Assembly: GCA_023376005.1 (NCBI GenBank)
Contig: CM042148.1
Span: forward strand, 75,184,626-75,248,625
From: Doryteuthis pealeii
Taxonomy: Eukaryota > Mollusca > Cephalopoda > Myopsida > Loliginidae
Direction of reading: 5' to 3'
Length of the DNA: 64,000 nt
Position 1 is the stretch's first letter. Each line of letters starts with the position of its first letter. This document shows, piece by piece, positions 44,595 to 56,689 of the stretch. The notes beneath the pieces are model-generated. The model had not been told where the DNA came from, made no database searches, and worked only from the letters and a program-made list of their open reading frames with translations. The translations under genes and the position numbers were made by a program.

Positions 44595-44777
44595 TATAAG
44601 TAAAAAATATAACAGAAGATTTAGATTTTTTGCGTTTTAGCCTATTTCAGGAAGCTTAGACAAAGTGTCTAAAACCCCAATCATTTGATGATTGAGGTTT
44701 TAGACACTTTGTCTAATCTTCCTGAAATAGGTTAAAACGCAAAAAATCTAAATCTTCTGTTATATTTTTTACTTATA
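44595..44777. mobile_element. 183-bp foldback with a 3-nt loop
   Basis: Arms of about 90 bp (TATAAGTAAAAAATATAACA ... to its complement) differ at only about three positions and meet at TTG (44685-44687). (TA)n follows at about 44780-44798. It resembles an internally deleted foldback element or a template-switch palindrome; the fold also matches a long hairpin RNA. Confidence 0.8.
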
Positions 44778-44819
44778 CATATATATATATATATATATCT
44801 TTGTCTCCCTTCAATATGT

Positions 44820-44846
44820 CTCTCTCTATCTCTCTCTCTCTCTCTC

Positions 44847-44893
<47 letters not shown>
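44820..44893. repeat. (TC)n(TA)n
   Basis: TC run then TA run. Confidence 0.9.
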
Positions 44894-44894
<1 letters not shown>

Positions 44895-45104
44895 TATTGG
44901 GTAGGTATTTACCCAACCCGCCATCGTCAGCTGAGTTCCTAAACAATTCGACTTTTAATTAAGTTAAATTTACTGATTAACTCCATCGCGCCCTCAGTAC
45001 ATGGATATATTGCAAACCTTATTAATTACGACGATCCTATAATAGAGATTGAAAAAGTAGATATTTTACTCAAGACATTCGCCACGGATAGAATGTGACA
45101 CAAT

Positions 45105-45375
45105 ATATCGTGGTGCAATGGTTAGCAAGCCAGTTTCCTATAATTATTAATAGCGAGTTCAATCCTCGGTAGATGCCCCATACTTGTGACTTTGTGACAA
45201 GCCCTATCCGTGATGAACGGGTTGAGTAGATACTTAGGGTGTCTAATCATGGTGTAATGGTTAGCAAGCCTGTCTCCCAAATACATTATTGCTGAATAGC
45301 GAGTTCAATCCTCAGTGTATGTTCCTTAGTTGTGGCTTTATATCAAATCTTACCCGTGGTGAACGGGTTGGGAAA
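45105..45375 (+). mobile_element. two adjacent SINE family A copies
   Basis: ATCGTGGTGCAATGGTTAGC (45105) and ATCATGGTGTAATGGTTAGC (45246), each with GCGAGTTCAATCCTC and the family tail CCGTGRTGAACGGGTTG. Same orientation. Confidence 0.75.
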
Positions 45376-46040
45376 ATATTTTGGGCGTATTCTGAGCCTC
45401 GGCAATCGGCCTTTTAAATACTTGTTTTGGCCTTTTCCATTGTCCGTAGATCCAATACGGAGATTATTTTTGGCTTTAATCAACTGGCTTCCTTGACTGT
45501 GACTGTTTGTTCGGCTAAAATTATTTCGAGTCTATCTCTACTATAGCCATTGATGAAGTCCTCTTTGCCTTGAGCATTAGTAAACAGACTTTCCCAAAAT
45601 ATGACCGTGAAAGGGTCAATAAAGATATCCAGAAACTTTCGTATGATTTGAAAAACCTGTTCTTTTTCAGTAACAATTATAACAGAGTGCTGTAGACATT
45701 TCTGAGGTTCAGCTTAATCTGATAAAAGGCCATGTAGAAATGAGCGCTCAGTGATAATTAAAGTACAGGGCGGTCAAAAAGTTTTAACTTCAAATTAGTA
45801 AAAAGTATCAGCTGAATAGCGAAGACGTCTATCTGCTTTTCGCTAGGGAGATTGTTTATGCTGAGTTGGAGCACCACACCTATCATTTTCTATGCTTTAC
45901 CGTACAGATCAGATTACCCAAGCTGTGCTATTCATGCGCTGTGTTGGCGAGGACCGGTGTCAAACCCGGAACCTTCTGATTTCTATTTAATCAACAATAA
46001 TTATACATGAAATAAGCTGCTGGAAATTAAATAAAAAGTT
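45376..46040. other. unassigned, reverse SINE C at 45855-45990
   Basis: SINE C on the minus strand (B box GGGTTTGACACCGG, body GGTGTGGTGCTCCAAC). The remainder has no recognised gene. Confidence 0.55.
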
Positions 46041-46065
46041 ATCATTGTTATTATTATTATTATTA

Positions 46066-46103
<38 letters not shown>

Positions 46104-46104
46104 G

Positions 46105-46779
46105 TTTTTCACACCAGCATTAACTGATGGTATATCCATGGAGTCTGAGTGACAACAAGTCTCCTCAGGTCTCCAGGACTCTTCTGAGTATTCTGGCAGA
46201 TTGTAGTAGTGCAGTCGTCTGGATGGTTTCAATTCTTATTCTGATTTCCAGATTTTCCAGTCTTTTTTCCAAGCTTTTTGGAACCGTTCCAAGTACACTA
46301 ACTACAATTGGTATCACTGTGACTTTCATATTCCATAGCTTTTCAGTTCTCTAGCAAGGTCCAGGTATTTGTCCATCTTTTCGTTTTCCTTCATCTGATG
46401 TGATCTGTTGAAACTGCAAAATCCACCAGTTGACAAGTTCTTTCTTTTTTGTTAAAAACACTAGGACTGGTCTTCTTGCTGGGATAAGGTGATCTGGTTT
46501 TATCGCAAAGTTCCTCTAGTCTCTTTTATTTTGGGGACCGTTCCAAGTGCTCCAACTACAATTGGTATCACTTTCACCCTCATATTCAATATATTTTGCA
46601 ATTCTATAGCAAGGTTTAGGAATTTGTCTATCTTTTCGCTTTCTTTCATAATCACCCTGTGATCTGCTTGAACTGAAAAATTTACTAGTTCACATTTTTT
46701 TTACTCAATACTAGGTCTGGTCTTTTGGCTGGGATAAGGCCATCCGTCTTAATCTCAAAGTCTCAGATTCTTCTTCTTC

Positions 46780-46811
<32 letters not shown>

Positions 46812-47024
46812 TGTTTTTCACACCAGCATTAGCTGATGGTTTTTTACCGGAGTCTTAGTGACAACAAGGTCTCCAAGACTTATCTGAGTATTCTAGCCGA
46901 TTTCAGCAATACAGTTGTCTGGATGGTCTCAATTCTTCCTCTGATTTCCAGTTCCTCCAGTCTTTTCTCCAAGATTTTTGGGACCATTCCTAGTGCACCA
47001 ACTACAATTAGTATCACTTTCGCC

Positions 47025-47080
<56 letters not shown>

Positions 47081-47290
47081 GAATGTTTCACAACAGCGTT
47101 AGCTGATGGTGTTCCACTGGAGTCTGAGTGACAACAAATCTCCTCAGGTCTCCAGGACTCTTCTGAGTATTCTAGCCGATTGCAGCAGTGCAGTAGTCTG
47201 GATGGTCTCAATTCTTCCTCTGATTTCCAGATCTTCCAATCTTTTTTTCCAAGTTTATTGGGACTGTTCCAAATTATACAGGGTGAGGCA
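46105..47290 (-). mobile_element. nested LINE 3' ends in (TTA)n, right arm
   Basis: Minus-strand pieces at 47081-47290, 46811-47030 and 46501-46777 mirror the left array; a further piece at 46105-46500 exists only here and joins the preceding one within the GTVPK-coding region. (TTA)n separates pieces and ends the array at 46045-46103. Confidence 0.75.
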
Positions 47291-47412
47291 AAATTATCTT
47301 TGTTGTATTAACTGCTCGTGCGCAGGGGTTAAGCATTAGTGGTACTATCTAACCAACATTTGGGAGGATAAGATTATAACTTTCCCAAATGAACGTAATC
47401 GTGTGATCGGAG

Positions 47413-47995
47413 TGTTGGATATTGTACAAACGGAAATAGGAATTTCCGGTTAGATTAAACAAAGCAAAGAAAAGACGACAAAATTGACAAAGGAGTTAAG
47501 ATGCCGGAAATAGATTTGATCGTTGACAAAACCGAACAAAGGAGGCGCGTAGGCGTTTTGAGATATACAAAAGTGCAAGACAGTTCGTTCCGATAATGAC
47601 ACTCGACAGTCAGTAGTGAACAGACCCCAGAGAGACAGCGAACGGAGAACGGAGTGACCGACGCGGTTACGCACCGCCGCAGCCAAGGGCGGTGAGACGT
47701 CACCGTAGAGGGCTACCTCACCATCCCAACAGCAGTAGAAGTCATTGTTAACCCTCGGTCATTTCATTGTCAAGCTCGCCGCCCACCACGTACAGCCGAG
47801 AAGAAATAAAGTCAAAATTCCTACTATACCATGTGTTGTAGATTTCATTAAGCGACCACTATAATATATCGTCTAGGAATAGTGACGATACCCGCTACGA
47901 TACGTACGCCGATTTAGCAGCGTGAGTTTGAAGAAGCCGCTATATAACATATATAGTATAACAACGATTTAGTGTGTAAAGAAGGCGCTACAACA
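47413..47995 (+). mobile_element. solo LTR, gypsy-like, right-arm copy
   Basis: 583 bp, TGTTGGATATTG to GCTACAACA, flanked by GGAG at 47409-47412 and 47996-47999. AATAAA near 47806 could serve as the polyadenylation signal. No internal coding region. Same insertion as 26317-26919. Confidence 0.85.
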
Positions 47996-48389
47996 GGAGT
48001 TCGAAGTTAATTAATCTATCAAACGAAATATTTTCGCGTTAAAATTGTCCTGAATAGTCGCCATCTGTATCTCAATCGGACCCTGAAAATAGAATAAAAA
48101 GTTTAACAACTGTTTAGATGTTTGCATCACATGAACTACAACTCAACGTCCTGTTACCATCAAAGGTGAACCAGCCAATTGTGTGAAATGCGTTGCCTGT
48201 ACAGATTCATTGATCTTCAAAGCCATATTATTAGACACCATTGGCACCAAGGGCGATGAAATCGATATTCTTATTCGTCGAATCACTTATGTCACTTCTG
48301 ACATATGAAAGGCGGTTTCCCCGAGCATAGGTCGCCACACACACACACACACATACACACACACACACACATATGTATATATGTGTGTA

Positions 48390-48391
48390 TG

Positions 48392-48442
<51 letters not shown>

Positions 48443-48560
48443 GTCATCCACATACACGTGTTTCAGCGTTCCTCACCTCTTCAGTGTGCCCAGACACAAC
48501 AACTATCCTTGGCTAGGGTCGAACTCAGACTGACTGTTTGCCAGCCTGATATCTTATCCC
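48390..48560 (-). mobile_element. SINE with tRNA-like head and hammerhead, right-arm copy
   Basis: Mirror of 25725-25905: head at about 48490-48560 (B box GAGTTCGACCC on the minus strand), ribozyme at 48449-48488, (TA)n at about 48398-48436 downstream. Confidence 0.75.
48449..48488 (-). ncRNA. hammerhead ribozyme motif with intact GAAA
   Basis: Helix I CACA/TGTG (4 bp), CTGAAGA (48484-48478), helix II GGTG/CGCT with wobbles, GAAA (48464-48461), helix III A-T, C-G, A-T with a CG loop, U16.1-H17 = T48454-A48453. It keeps G12 where the left-arm copy has A. Confidence 0.7.
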
Positions 48561-49950
48561 CTCAGCCACTGATAGCTGCTGTACCGAGACTGGTGTTTTT
48601 AAACTATTAAATACATAGGTTTGTTTATATATTTTTACGATCACAGAGAGATCAAGTTTCGCGAGTAAACTATCATTGCTTATATCTTAGTAGTAGCGAA
48701 AGTTAATTCAAATCATCAATTAGAGAGCTCATACCAAATTTATGGGTGCATAGTGGGGGAAAATAAGTATTTTACCCTTTGCTGATTTTCTGAGTTTGCC
48801 AACTTACAAAAATAGAAATGTTGTATAATTTTCAGGGTAGGTCCGTCTTGAAAGCGAATTTGCAGGCAGTTAACTCAACGACAAACCTAATCCCCACTGC
48901 ACTGAATATTGATTTAACTAGCAGGAACTGTGAATACACCACAGTATGATAATGATTTAATCATTACAACGTTTAATGTTTACTTAACAGCTATTGCAAA
49001 ATACTTGAATATGCAAAACGTATGATAATCTTGAGCTATTTTAAAAAGTATGATTGAAACAGATTAGCGTTATCACTTCCACGCGCTCACTCCCTCTCTT
49101 TATCTAAATCTTATATATCAATAATATCTCTATGAAATTCTTAGTTAGATTTGCCTCAAAACAGCCCAGTGCATTTAGAATCCTGCAATGTCTCTTATAT
49201 ATCACTAAGAAATAAAGGTTTACGTAATATAGAGTGATGTTAATTTGCATACTGGTTGTAACAAACCTGGTTTATAATAAATTATACTTGGTATATTAAT
49301 CACTAATATTATTGTTATCCAACTTATTAAAATCAATCCTATCATGATTTTATATAGAAATCAATTAAAATATAATTAAAATAAGTATATAATCATTTAT
49401 ATGCGTTTCTTATTTAATTTCGTTAGTCTTTCTAATTTTAATATTTTCATACATTAGAATTAAAAATATACACTCGGCGAGGTGCATAATACTGCTGTAT
49501 ATCTAATGTTTATACGATCTATTGGTAGCCTTGGATGTGTGTGTTTTTGCAAAGGAGATATTGTTATGTAAAATACGTGAGACTATCGCCTTATTGACAA
49601 ACCTACGTATGTATACATAAATTGAGTTTGCATATTATCCAATATAAAAAAAAGAGGCTTGAGCGAAAGTGCAGATCCCTTAAACATCAAAAATCTTCGA
49701 TTAGTTCTTTTGCATAAATCAAAACATAGCATTTGTCTTAGTTTAAGAATATATTCTGTCCTATGTAACGTAATGTTGGCACAGGGGCCTATCGTTGGTA
49801 TAAGACAGACAGCAATGGAATCTAGCCACTTTTCGCTAGCACTAAACCAGGGAGATTATTTTGAGTCTGAAATGTTGTGGTTCCTAACCGGCTAAGCTAA
49901 AGCGTGTCTCGGAAAGCCTCCGACTCCCAATTTCAGATTTGAGTAGCTCA

Positions 49951-49981
<31 letters not shown>

Positions 49982-50151
49982 CACACCAACATATATATAT
50001 ATAATATATATATATTATATATTTGAAGATCATGATGACGCATTGCAGCAGAACATGAATAGGCCGAGACGAATGCTTAACAAAGATAAGACGATTTCAT
50101 ATGGATATTAATGTTTTAGAAAATAAGAAGATAAATAGATAAAACGTTTAA

Positions 50152-50200
<49 letters not shown>

Positions 50201-51469
50201 TAAATATATACCTAACCCATTGCTTGAACCAGAATTGCGACACAAGCTCTATTGCTTTAACAGGTTTGAATTAACAAATTTCCTTCTCCTAGACTTGTTA
50301 CCTTAGCCAAGGTTAAAGACCGAATCTGCCGTCCTATTTCACCTTAGCTGGAGGGTGAGGACAGTAGTTGTATGCATAACTCTCGCTGCCTTATATACGT
50401 ATACGATATATATGTGGCCAATTAAATGTTACGAGGCTTTTTCGCATTCTTAGAAACTATTAAATGATATTTTATAAAATATTTGCTTCACTATAGGGTC
50501 ACGTGATCACACAACAGTTACTTGTTTTTTATTTACATTCTGTTCTTATTTCGTAATTTTTGGTATCGTTTAGAAAACTTGGCCTTACTGTCTCTTTCCT
50601 ACCACGAGGGCAATTACCGACGACTCTTGTGCTCGGCGCTGAAACAACGCAATCCACTTGTACTTGCGTTTTTTTAAAAGGTTCGTTTTCGCTTGTTCCA
50701 GCGTTAACTAATACAATTTTATTTCCCTTGATTAAATGGAGAGGGGATTCATGTTAACATTCTCCGCGCCTGAGCCAATATTCTTGGCCCGAGTGCATTA
50801 AAAAAAAAAAAAAATGCTTTACAAATGCGTTTGACACAATGTCACGCACGAATATCGCATTGGGAGAGATGCAAGGGTTTTGAAAGAAAATATGAACACC
50901 ATGAATAAGCTGCCATTTCTCACACATTTCAAAAGCTATACGGGAACTTCTGTTCAGTTCGCCGCCATTCTGTCTTAAAGAAAATCCTTGAAGCAGCACC
51001 ACATAAAAAGTTAGCTGCACGGCCACTTGCCTCCTATTCTCAAAAATATCCGGGTAAGACGGACAAGACATGCTAGACATGCTGCGGAGAAGCAAGGACG
51101 ACGTCATAAGTGACGATCTTCTATGGGCAACCTCATATGGCCACTCAGTTTTTACGTTGGTACGTGCTGTCTTTAAAAAAAATCCTTGAAAAGCAACAAC
51201 AAACATACAAAAAAAAGCACTCTGAACGGGCCACTTGCCTCTATCACAAAAATCAGCCGAGTAAGACGAGCAAGACATGCTGTAAAAGCCTCTATATAGA
51301 TAAAGCAGCTCTGGATGCTTGCAGGGGATTTCCAGGAGGAAGGCATCACTGATAGGAAAGGGTCATGATGAATCCGTGCTGTCGCACGATATGATGATGA
51401 TGATTTGAGATGATACGAGGTCTGTCCATAAACTAACTTACTCTGTTCTTGAATGAACGGTTCCGCGAC

Positions 51470-51790
51470 CTTGATGTATCGAGGTGGGGGTCAAGTGGCT
51501 TCGGCCCTGGATCTACAAATTAATAGCGTCGATCCCAGGGGGCTATCCCCCCAGGCAATACCTGCCCCCTCTATTTAAAGGGGCAGGGCTGGGTTTATTG
51601 TCCCAGTGAGTGCCCGAGGCGCCCCCTTGAGGGGGGAATGCCGACGGGATCGACGCATTTTTCACCTGCCACCCATTGAGCTTCGGTTTGGCGGTGTCCC
51701 ACTTAATAGGGCCTTGTGCCTAACCGTACAAGTGGTGGGTAACGAGGTAATACAATGAACCGGTTTCCGTGACCTTGTATGTATTTTTCC
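51470..51790 (+). repeat. GC-rich structured repeat, copy 4
   Basis: Outer stem GCGTCGATCCC / GGGATCGACGC at about 51527-51656, inner hairpins as in copy 1, though several one-base insertions (TGTCCCAGTGAGTGCCC) disturb hairpin 3. Confidence 0.75.
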
Positions 51791-53174
51791 GCGACCTTGT
51801 ATGTATTTTTCCAATCTCTCCGCCATGAGGCAGGTCAATTTTGAGCGGAGTTAAAGCCGATTTGAAATTCAAGAGTTTTTACTTCTCTAGATTGGTAGCC
51901 TAATCAAGACTAAATAATCCCGTCTACTCTGCTATTTTATCAGATATTAAATAACCCACAAATGTCGTTATGCCAGTTATAGACAAAGTAACCAAACCAA
52001 TATATATCAGTAACTAGGTGTTTGACATCCAATGTTCCGGCGCTATCTTAACTCAAATATAAAACTCTATCAATGATATTGAGCACTGTCCTTTTAGATT
52101 ATGTACCACCTACTGTCAGCTCCCAGATGTTTTTACGGCATAGATCCGATTACCCAAGCTGTTGCTACTCATGCGCTGAGTCGTTGGGGAACGTTATAGA
52201 ACCAGGAACCTAGCGATCTTTGGTGGGTGCTCTGCTGACTGAGTGTTTCTATTTAGGATATAATCAACACCTACATCGACGTAGTTCACGTTCTTTTCCA
52301 TCGGTTCGGTTTTCTTAATTAAATAATTCAGTAAATTAATTCCCCTGGGCCAAATATCATTTCTCTCTCGAGAAAGAGAGGACAGGCGCTTTTTAATTCT
52401 GTTACTGTTTATAAAACCAGTTTAATTATTTAATTGTGTTTCTCTTCTTAATGGTTTCGTAAGGACAGATTTGATAAATACAAGGAAAAGGCTTCTCCAA
52501 AATTAATTCGTGTCTTTGCACAAGGATTTCTATCTGGATGAGTTTTGCCGAAAGGTCAAAAATTAATTTTTGATTTATATATATATATATATATTATATA
52601 ATTATATATATATATTAAAAGCATGATTTTAGCAACTATTTTCGGTATCTCCTCTTGTTTTCGCTGTTTTAAATAATCTGTCAACAAGCTATTTCAGTTG
52701 CAGCAATGGACGGCGGACTTCGATCTTGAGGTGATTCTCCATGTGTTCTACTGTATTGGTGGTCAAAGACAGAACTGCTAGTTGGTTTAAAAATTGACCC
52801 TGTGTCACAAACTGCCCATGGCGAAGGGATTGGTAAATACATACCTTCAAGGCCGTGGAACCGGTTCACGCGCAGCATTTTTTTTTTTTATTCAATGCTT
52901 GATGGGTATTCAATTTTTTAACTCAATTTTTGACACATTTTTTAATCTCCTTTTTTTCTATTTAACTCATAGATACGACCCTAATATGTACTACAACTCC
53001 GGTTCAGGGTGGACCTGGGAGTAATGGCGATAAAGAGTTACTTCACTTTGCCCAGATCTCCAGCATTGGAACTTCACCACTAGATAAAGTTTAATGTCAT
53101 ACTCAGGACATTAAAAACCCTCAGCCTCCGGCATATATATGATAAAAGAGTTTGGGGCTTGCCATAAGTGCAAT

Positions 53175-53425
53175 CATCAGTCATCGGGGTGGCTTAAAGT
53201 CGGTAATAGCCAACCAACGAGGGAGTCTATCCCCTTTTCACTAGCGTTAGACCAAGGAGATTATTTTAGCGTCTGAGGTGGAGCGCCACACCTACCATCA
53301 GCTCCTTACTTTACCGCACAGACCCCTGTGCTATTCATAACGCTGAGTTGCCGAGGACCGGTATCGAACTAGGAAGCTTGTGATTTCTAGCCTAACACTC
53401 TACCAACTGAGCTAAACCGGCCCTT
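53175..53425 (-). mobile_element. SINE family C, right-arm copy
   Basis: Mirror of 20815-21055 with few differences; ends GAGCTAAACCGGCC at 53425. Confidence 0.8.
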
Positions 53426-54589
53426 ATAAGTGCAATAGGATCATGAAAATAATTGGGTATGTTCAATATGGAGTCTGGTCAGGATTACCTCCCCTTGTTT
53501 GCTGTTTGGCAATGAACACTAATTATTATCTGTTCTTCAACGTTAGTGAATTGTCTCATTTGGGTCAAATTAGATGCAATTTAACGTCATACCAAGAACA
53601 TGGAATCCCATATTAAACGACCTTGTGTCACACTTGAATAGATGGAGAGTCAATAAATACCATAGCTTTTAATATTTATCAAATTTACGATTACCTGATT
53701 ATGGTGTGGCTATATATGAGTATATAAGTTCTCTATTCTCTGTGAGAGGCACCTTTGTTGGAGAATGGAAAATGGCCGTATCCCAAAAGATCTTTTGTAC
53801 AGCGAATATGTAAAAGGCTTCCGATCGGTTGATAGACCACGCCTACAATTTAAAGATGTCTGCAAGAGAGTCGTGAAGATATGCCATACTGAGACAAACA
53901 CGTGGGAGATAGATGCAAAAAAATAAAACGGACTGGCGCCTTAACGTTAAGCAAGGCACGGAGAGGGGGTGAAGCGGAGAGGAGAGTGGGCTCGACAGCA
54001 AAGAGAGCCAGAAAGCATCACAATTTGTGTCATATCGCTGGTAAAGTTAATATTGTCGTTGATGTTATTATTGCAAACCAATCAATCATGTTTTTTCTTT
54101 CTTAATATGTGAGACCTTTTATTTATTTTTTTTTCCACCGTTGATTCCTCACTTAGATATCATTTCCGGTTAATTATTTTTTCATTTTCTCTAATCTAAC
54201 ATTGCAGCTTAATCATTTTTTGTTCGTGCAATATTTAATTGTATTATCGCTCACTTCATTTTTTCCCTCCTTTGCTGTTACCTTACAATTTAACCTTCAG
54301 ACTTCTTGTTTTTATTCTCTAATTTCCCTCTTGGAACCTTACAAAGTTATCTCCATAATTTAGGATTCTAATCTTTATTGCTCTCAATATTTGAAATGCT
54401 CCCCACTGAAGCAGGAATTAAGATTGCGAGGGACATTTTCTTGTTTGTTTGTTTAATTCCATTTAGAAAATCATTTTTTTTTTTAAAAAGGGGGGTTGAG
54501 CAGTGACCTTCGTAATCTCTTAGCGCCATCTTCCGCCTACGCCAATCATCCCCCATGATTAAATGAGTCCTTCTATTTAGGAATGGTCT

Positions 54590-54745
54590 GATTCTGATCA
54601 ATCGGTAGGGCATGCGCATAGGAACCACAAGGTTCCGGGTTCGATACCAGTCATCACCAACCCAGCGCATGAGTAGCACAGCTTGGATCAGTGTGGTAAA
54701 GTGGGGAGCTAATAGTAGGTGTGGCACTCCACCTCAGACGCATCG
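54590..54745 (+). mobile_element. SINE family C fragment, right arm
   Basis: GGGTTCGATACCAGTC B box and AGTAGGTGTGGCACTCCACC body; mirror of 19497-19640. Confidence 0.7.
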
Positions 54746-54939
54746 TTAAAACGCCTTCTCCACCGAAACAGAAAGTAAAATTGAGAGGTCACTGGGAAAC
54801 GTGGGGCTTTTTGGGTTGTTTAATTCTATTTGGAAAATCATTAAAAAAAAAAGTTGAACAGTGACATTCGTAATCCCTCACCGCCATCTTCAGCCCACAC
54901 GAATCTTCAATTTCATAGAAATGACGACCACAGTAAGTT

Positions 54940-55420
54940 AGTACAAAGTTTGGTAATTTTCACCTTTAGTTGGCTAAATTCCTAGCATAAAATGGTGCTT
55001 GCGAATTATCTGAAATGAACTTAATTGTTATTAAGAACACATTTTATGATAATTTTGTGTTAAAGCATGCAGTTGTGTTGTTTTCGAAAAAGTCTCTAAG
55101 ATTTGTTTATTTAGAATGGAGACTTTGAAAATGGCTACCGGCTTGTTTCAAAGTGAAAATCAGCTGGCTAAATACCTAGCATAAAATTATCTGAAATGAA
55201 CTTAATTGTTATTAAGGACACATTTTATGATAATTTTTGTGTTAAAGCATGCAGTTGGATTGTTTTCGAAAAAGTTTCTAAGATTTGTTTATTTCGCACG
55301 GAAACTTTCAAAATAGCTACCGGCTTGTTTCAGAGTCAAAGCCAAGAAAGGTTACTCTAATTGCCTTATTTGCTAGGAATTTAACCAACTAAAGGTGAAA
55401 ATGACCCAAAGTTTTTTTGG
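54940..55420. mobile_element. foldback element with duplicated core, right-arm copy
   Basis: Mirror of 18812-19282, bounded by TTTTCACCTTTAGTTGGCTA and TTAACCAACTAAAGGTGAAA. Confidence 0.6.
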
Positions 55421-56573
55421 ATGTTTTTAAAGATAAAAAACGCAAGTAAAAAAAAAATATTAACTACAGTAGCAATATAACAAAAATAACCTTCAGAGCG
55501 ATGTAGAATTAATTTTTGAAAGATATTGACTAATAGAATGGGTGCTAAAAATTCAATGCAAGAGGGTTTGTATCATAAGTAAGCAAAATCATTAAATTCA
55601 TTAAAGGAGTAAAAGAAAACAATTTGAAATAAAAACTTAGTTCTGTCCCCCTCAAATAATATTTTACACAAATTTTACGCAAAATCGTAGATATTTGTTT
55701 ATTTGTAAACTATTTAGTTAACATTTTTGTTACTGAAAAAGGGCAAGATTGAAAAAAAATCATAAAAATTGATTACAAATTTCGCAAATATTTTTTTCCA
55801 TTTAAAGTAATAATACAACTTTTAATTAATTTCTTATTTATTTATTTGAATTGTTATTATTACGATGGAAATGATTCAAATGTTGAATTATAAGGAACAG
55901 CTTTTATTCATTTTATTAATATTAATATTGAATATTCTTTTAAATGAATAAAAAGATATATAATACAGGGCTGTTCTTTATTCTATGTATTAAGAATTTT
56001 GGGTGTTGTGACGTAATCACTGACGTAGTTCTAGTTACAGACATTCTGACATCGAATTTCCATTATTGATTAAAAAAGATGACATATGAAACTATTGTTT
56101 CTGTTGTAAGTGCGATTCATGATATTGATCCTTCGATTTAGGAATAATTCGAACTCGGTAACCTTTTTGTCAAACTTGGGAGTCTTCATGAAACTTCGAA
56201 CCGAACCTTTTATTCAATCCACGCCGGTAGGCCGTGCTCATTCCCTATGTACCTATGACCGGGTACAAGTGTTAAGTTATTTATATTAAGTATTATATCT
56301 TATTATCACCATTGGCAAGTATTGAACCTGCAGAAAAATTGATACTCAGAACTAAATTAACATTTATATCCGTTGTACTATATGGATTCATACCTTTCCC
56401 AAGGGTATTAGCGCTATGTGAAATGCCAACAGGCTTCATGGCTCGCAGCAGGGCTGGGCTGCTGTCACACTCGAGGAAACATAAAATGTCTTCTTGACAG
56501 CATGCACAACATGGGAGGAATCAAATCACTCACTGCTGACCCTCATCTATCGTTCTCGATAGGAGAGTCCACC

Positions 56574-56594
56574 ACCACACACACACACACACAC

Positions 56595-56652
<58 letters not shown>

Positions 56653-56660
56653 ATATATAT
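56574..56660. repeat. (CA)n(TA)n compound microsatellite
   Basis: CA run interrupted by ACCACA, then TA run interrupted by TTA. Mirror of 17048-17122. Confidence 0.9.
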
Positions 56661-56689
56661 TAGTAGGCTTGCTCCTTCATCTTCCCACT

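Noticed and set aside
50754..51278. 174-aa minus-strand open frame as a gene
   Set aside because: The mirrored left-arm sequence (22963-23596) breaks the frame in several places and the translation contains an internal duplication of repeat DNA without a known domain.
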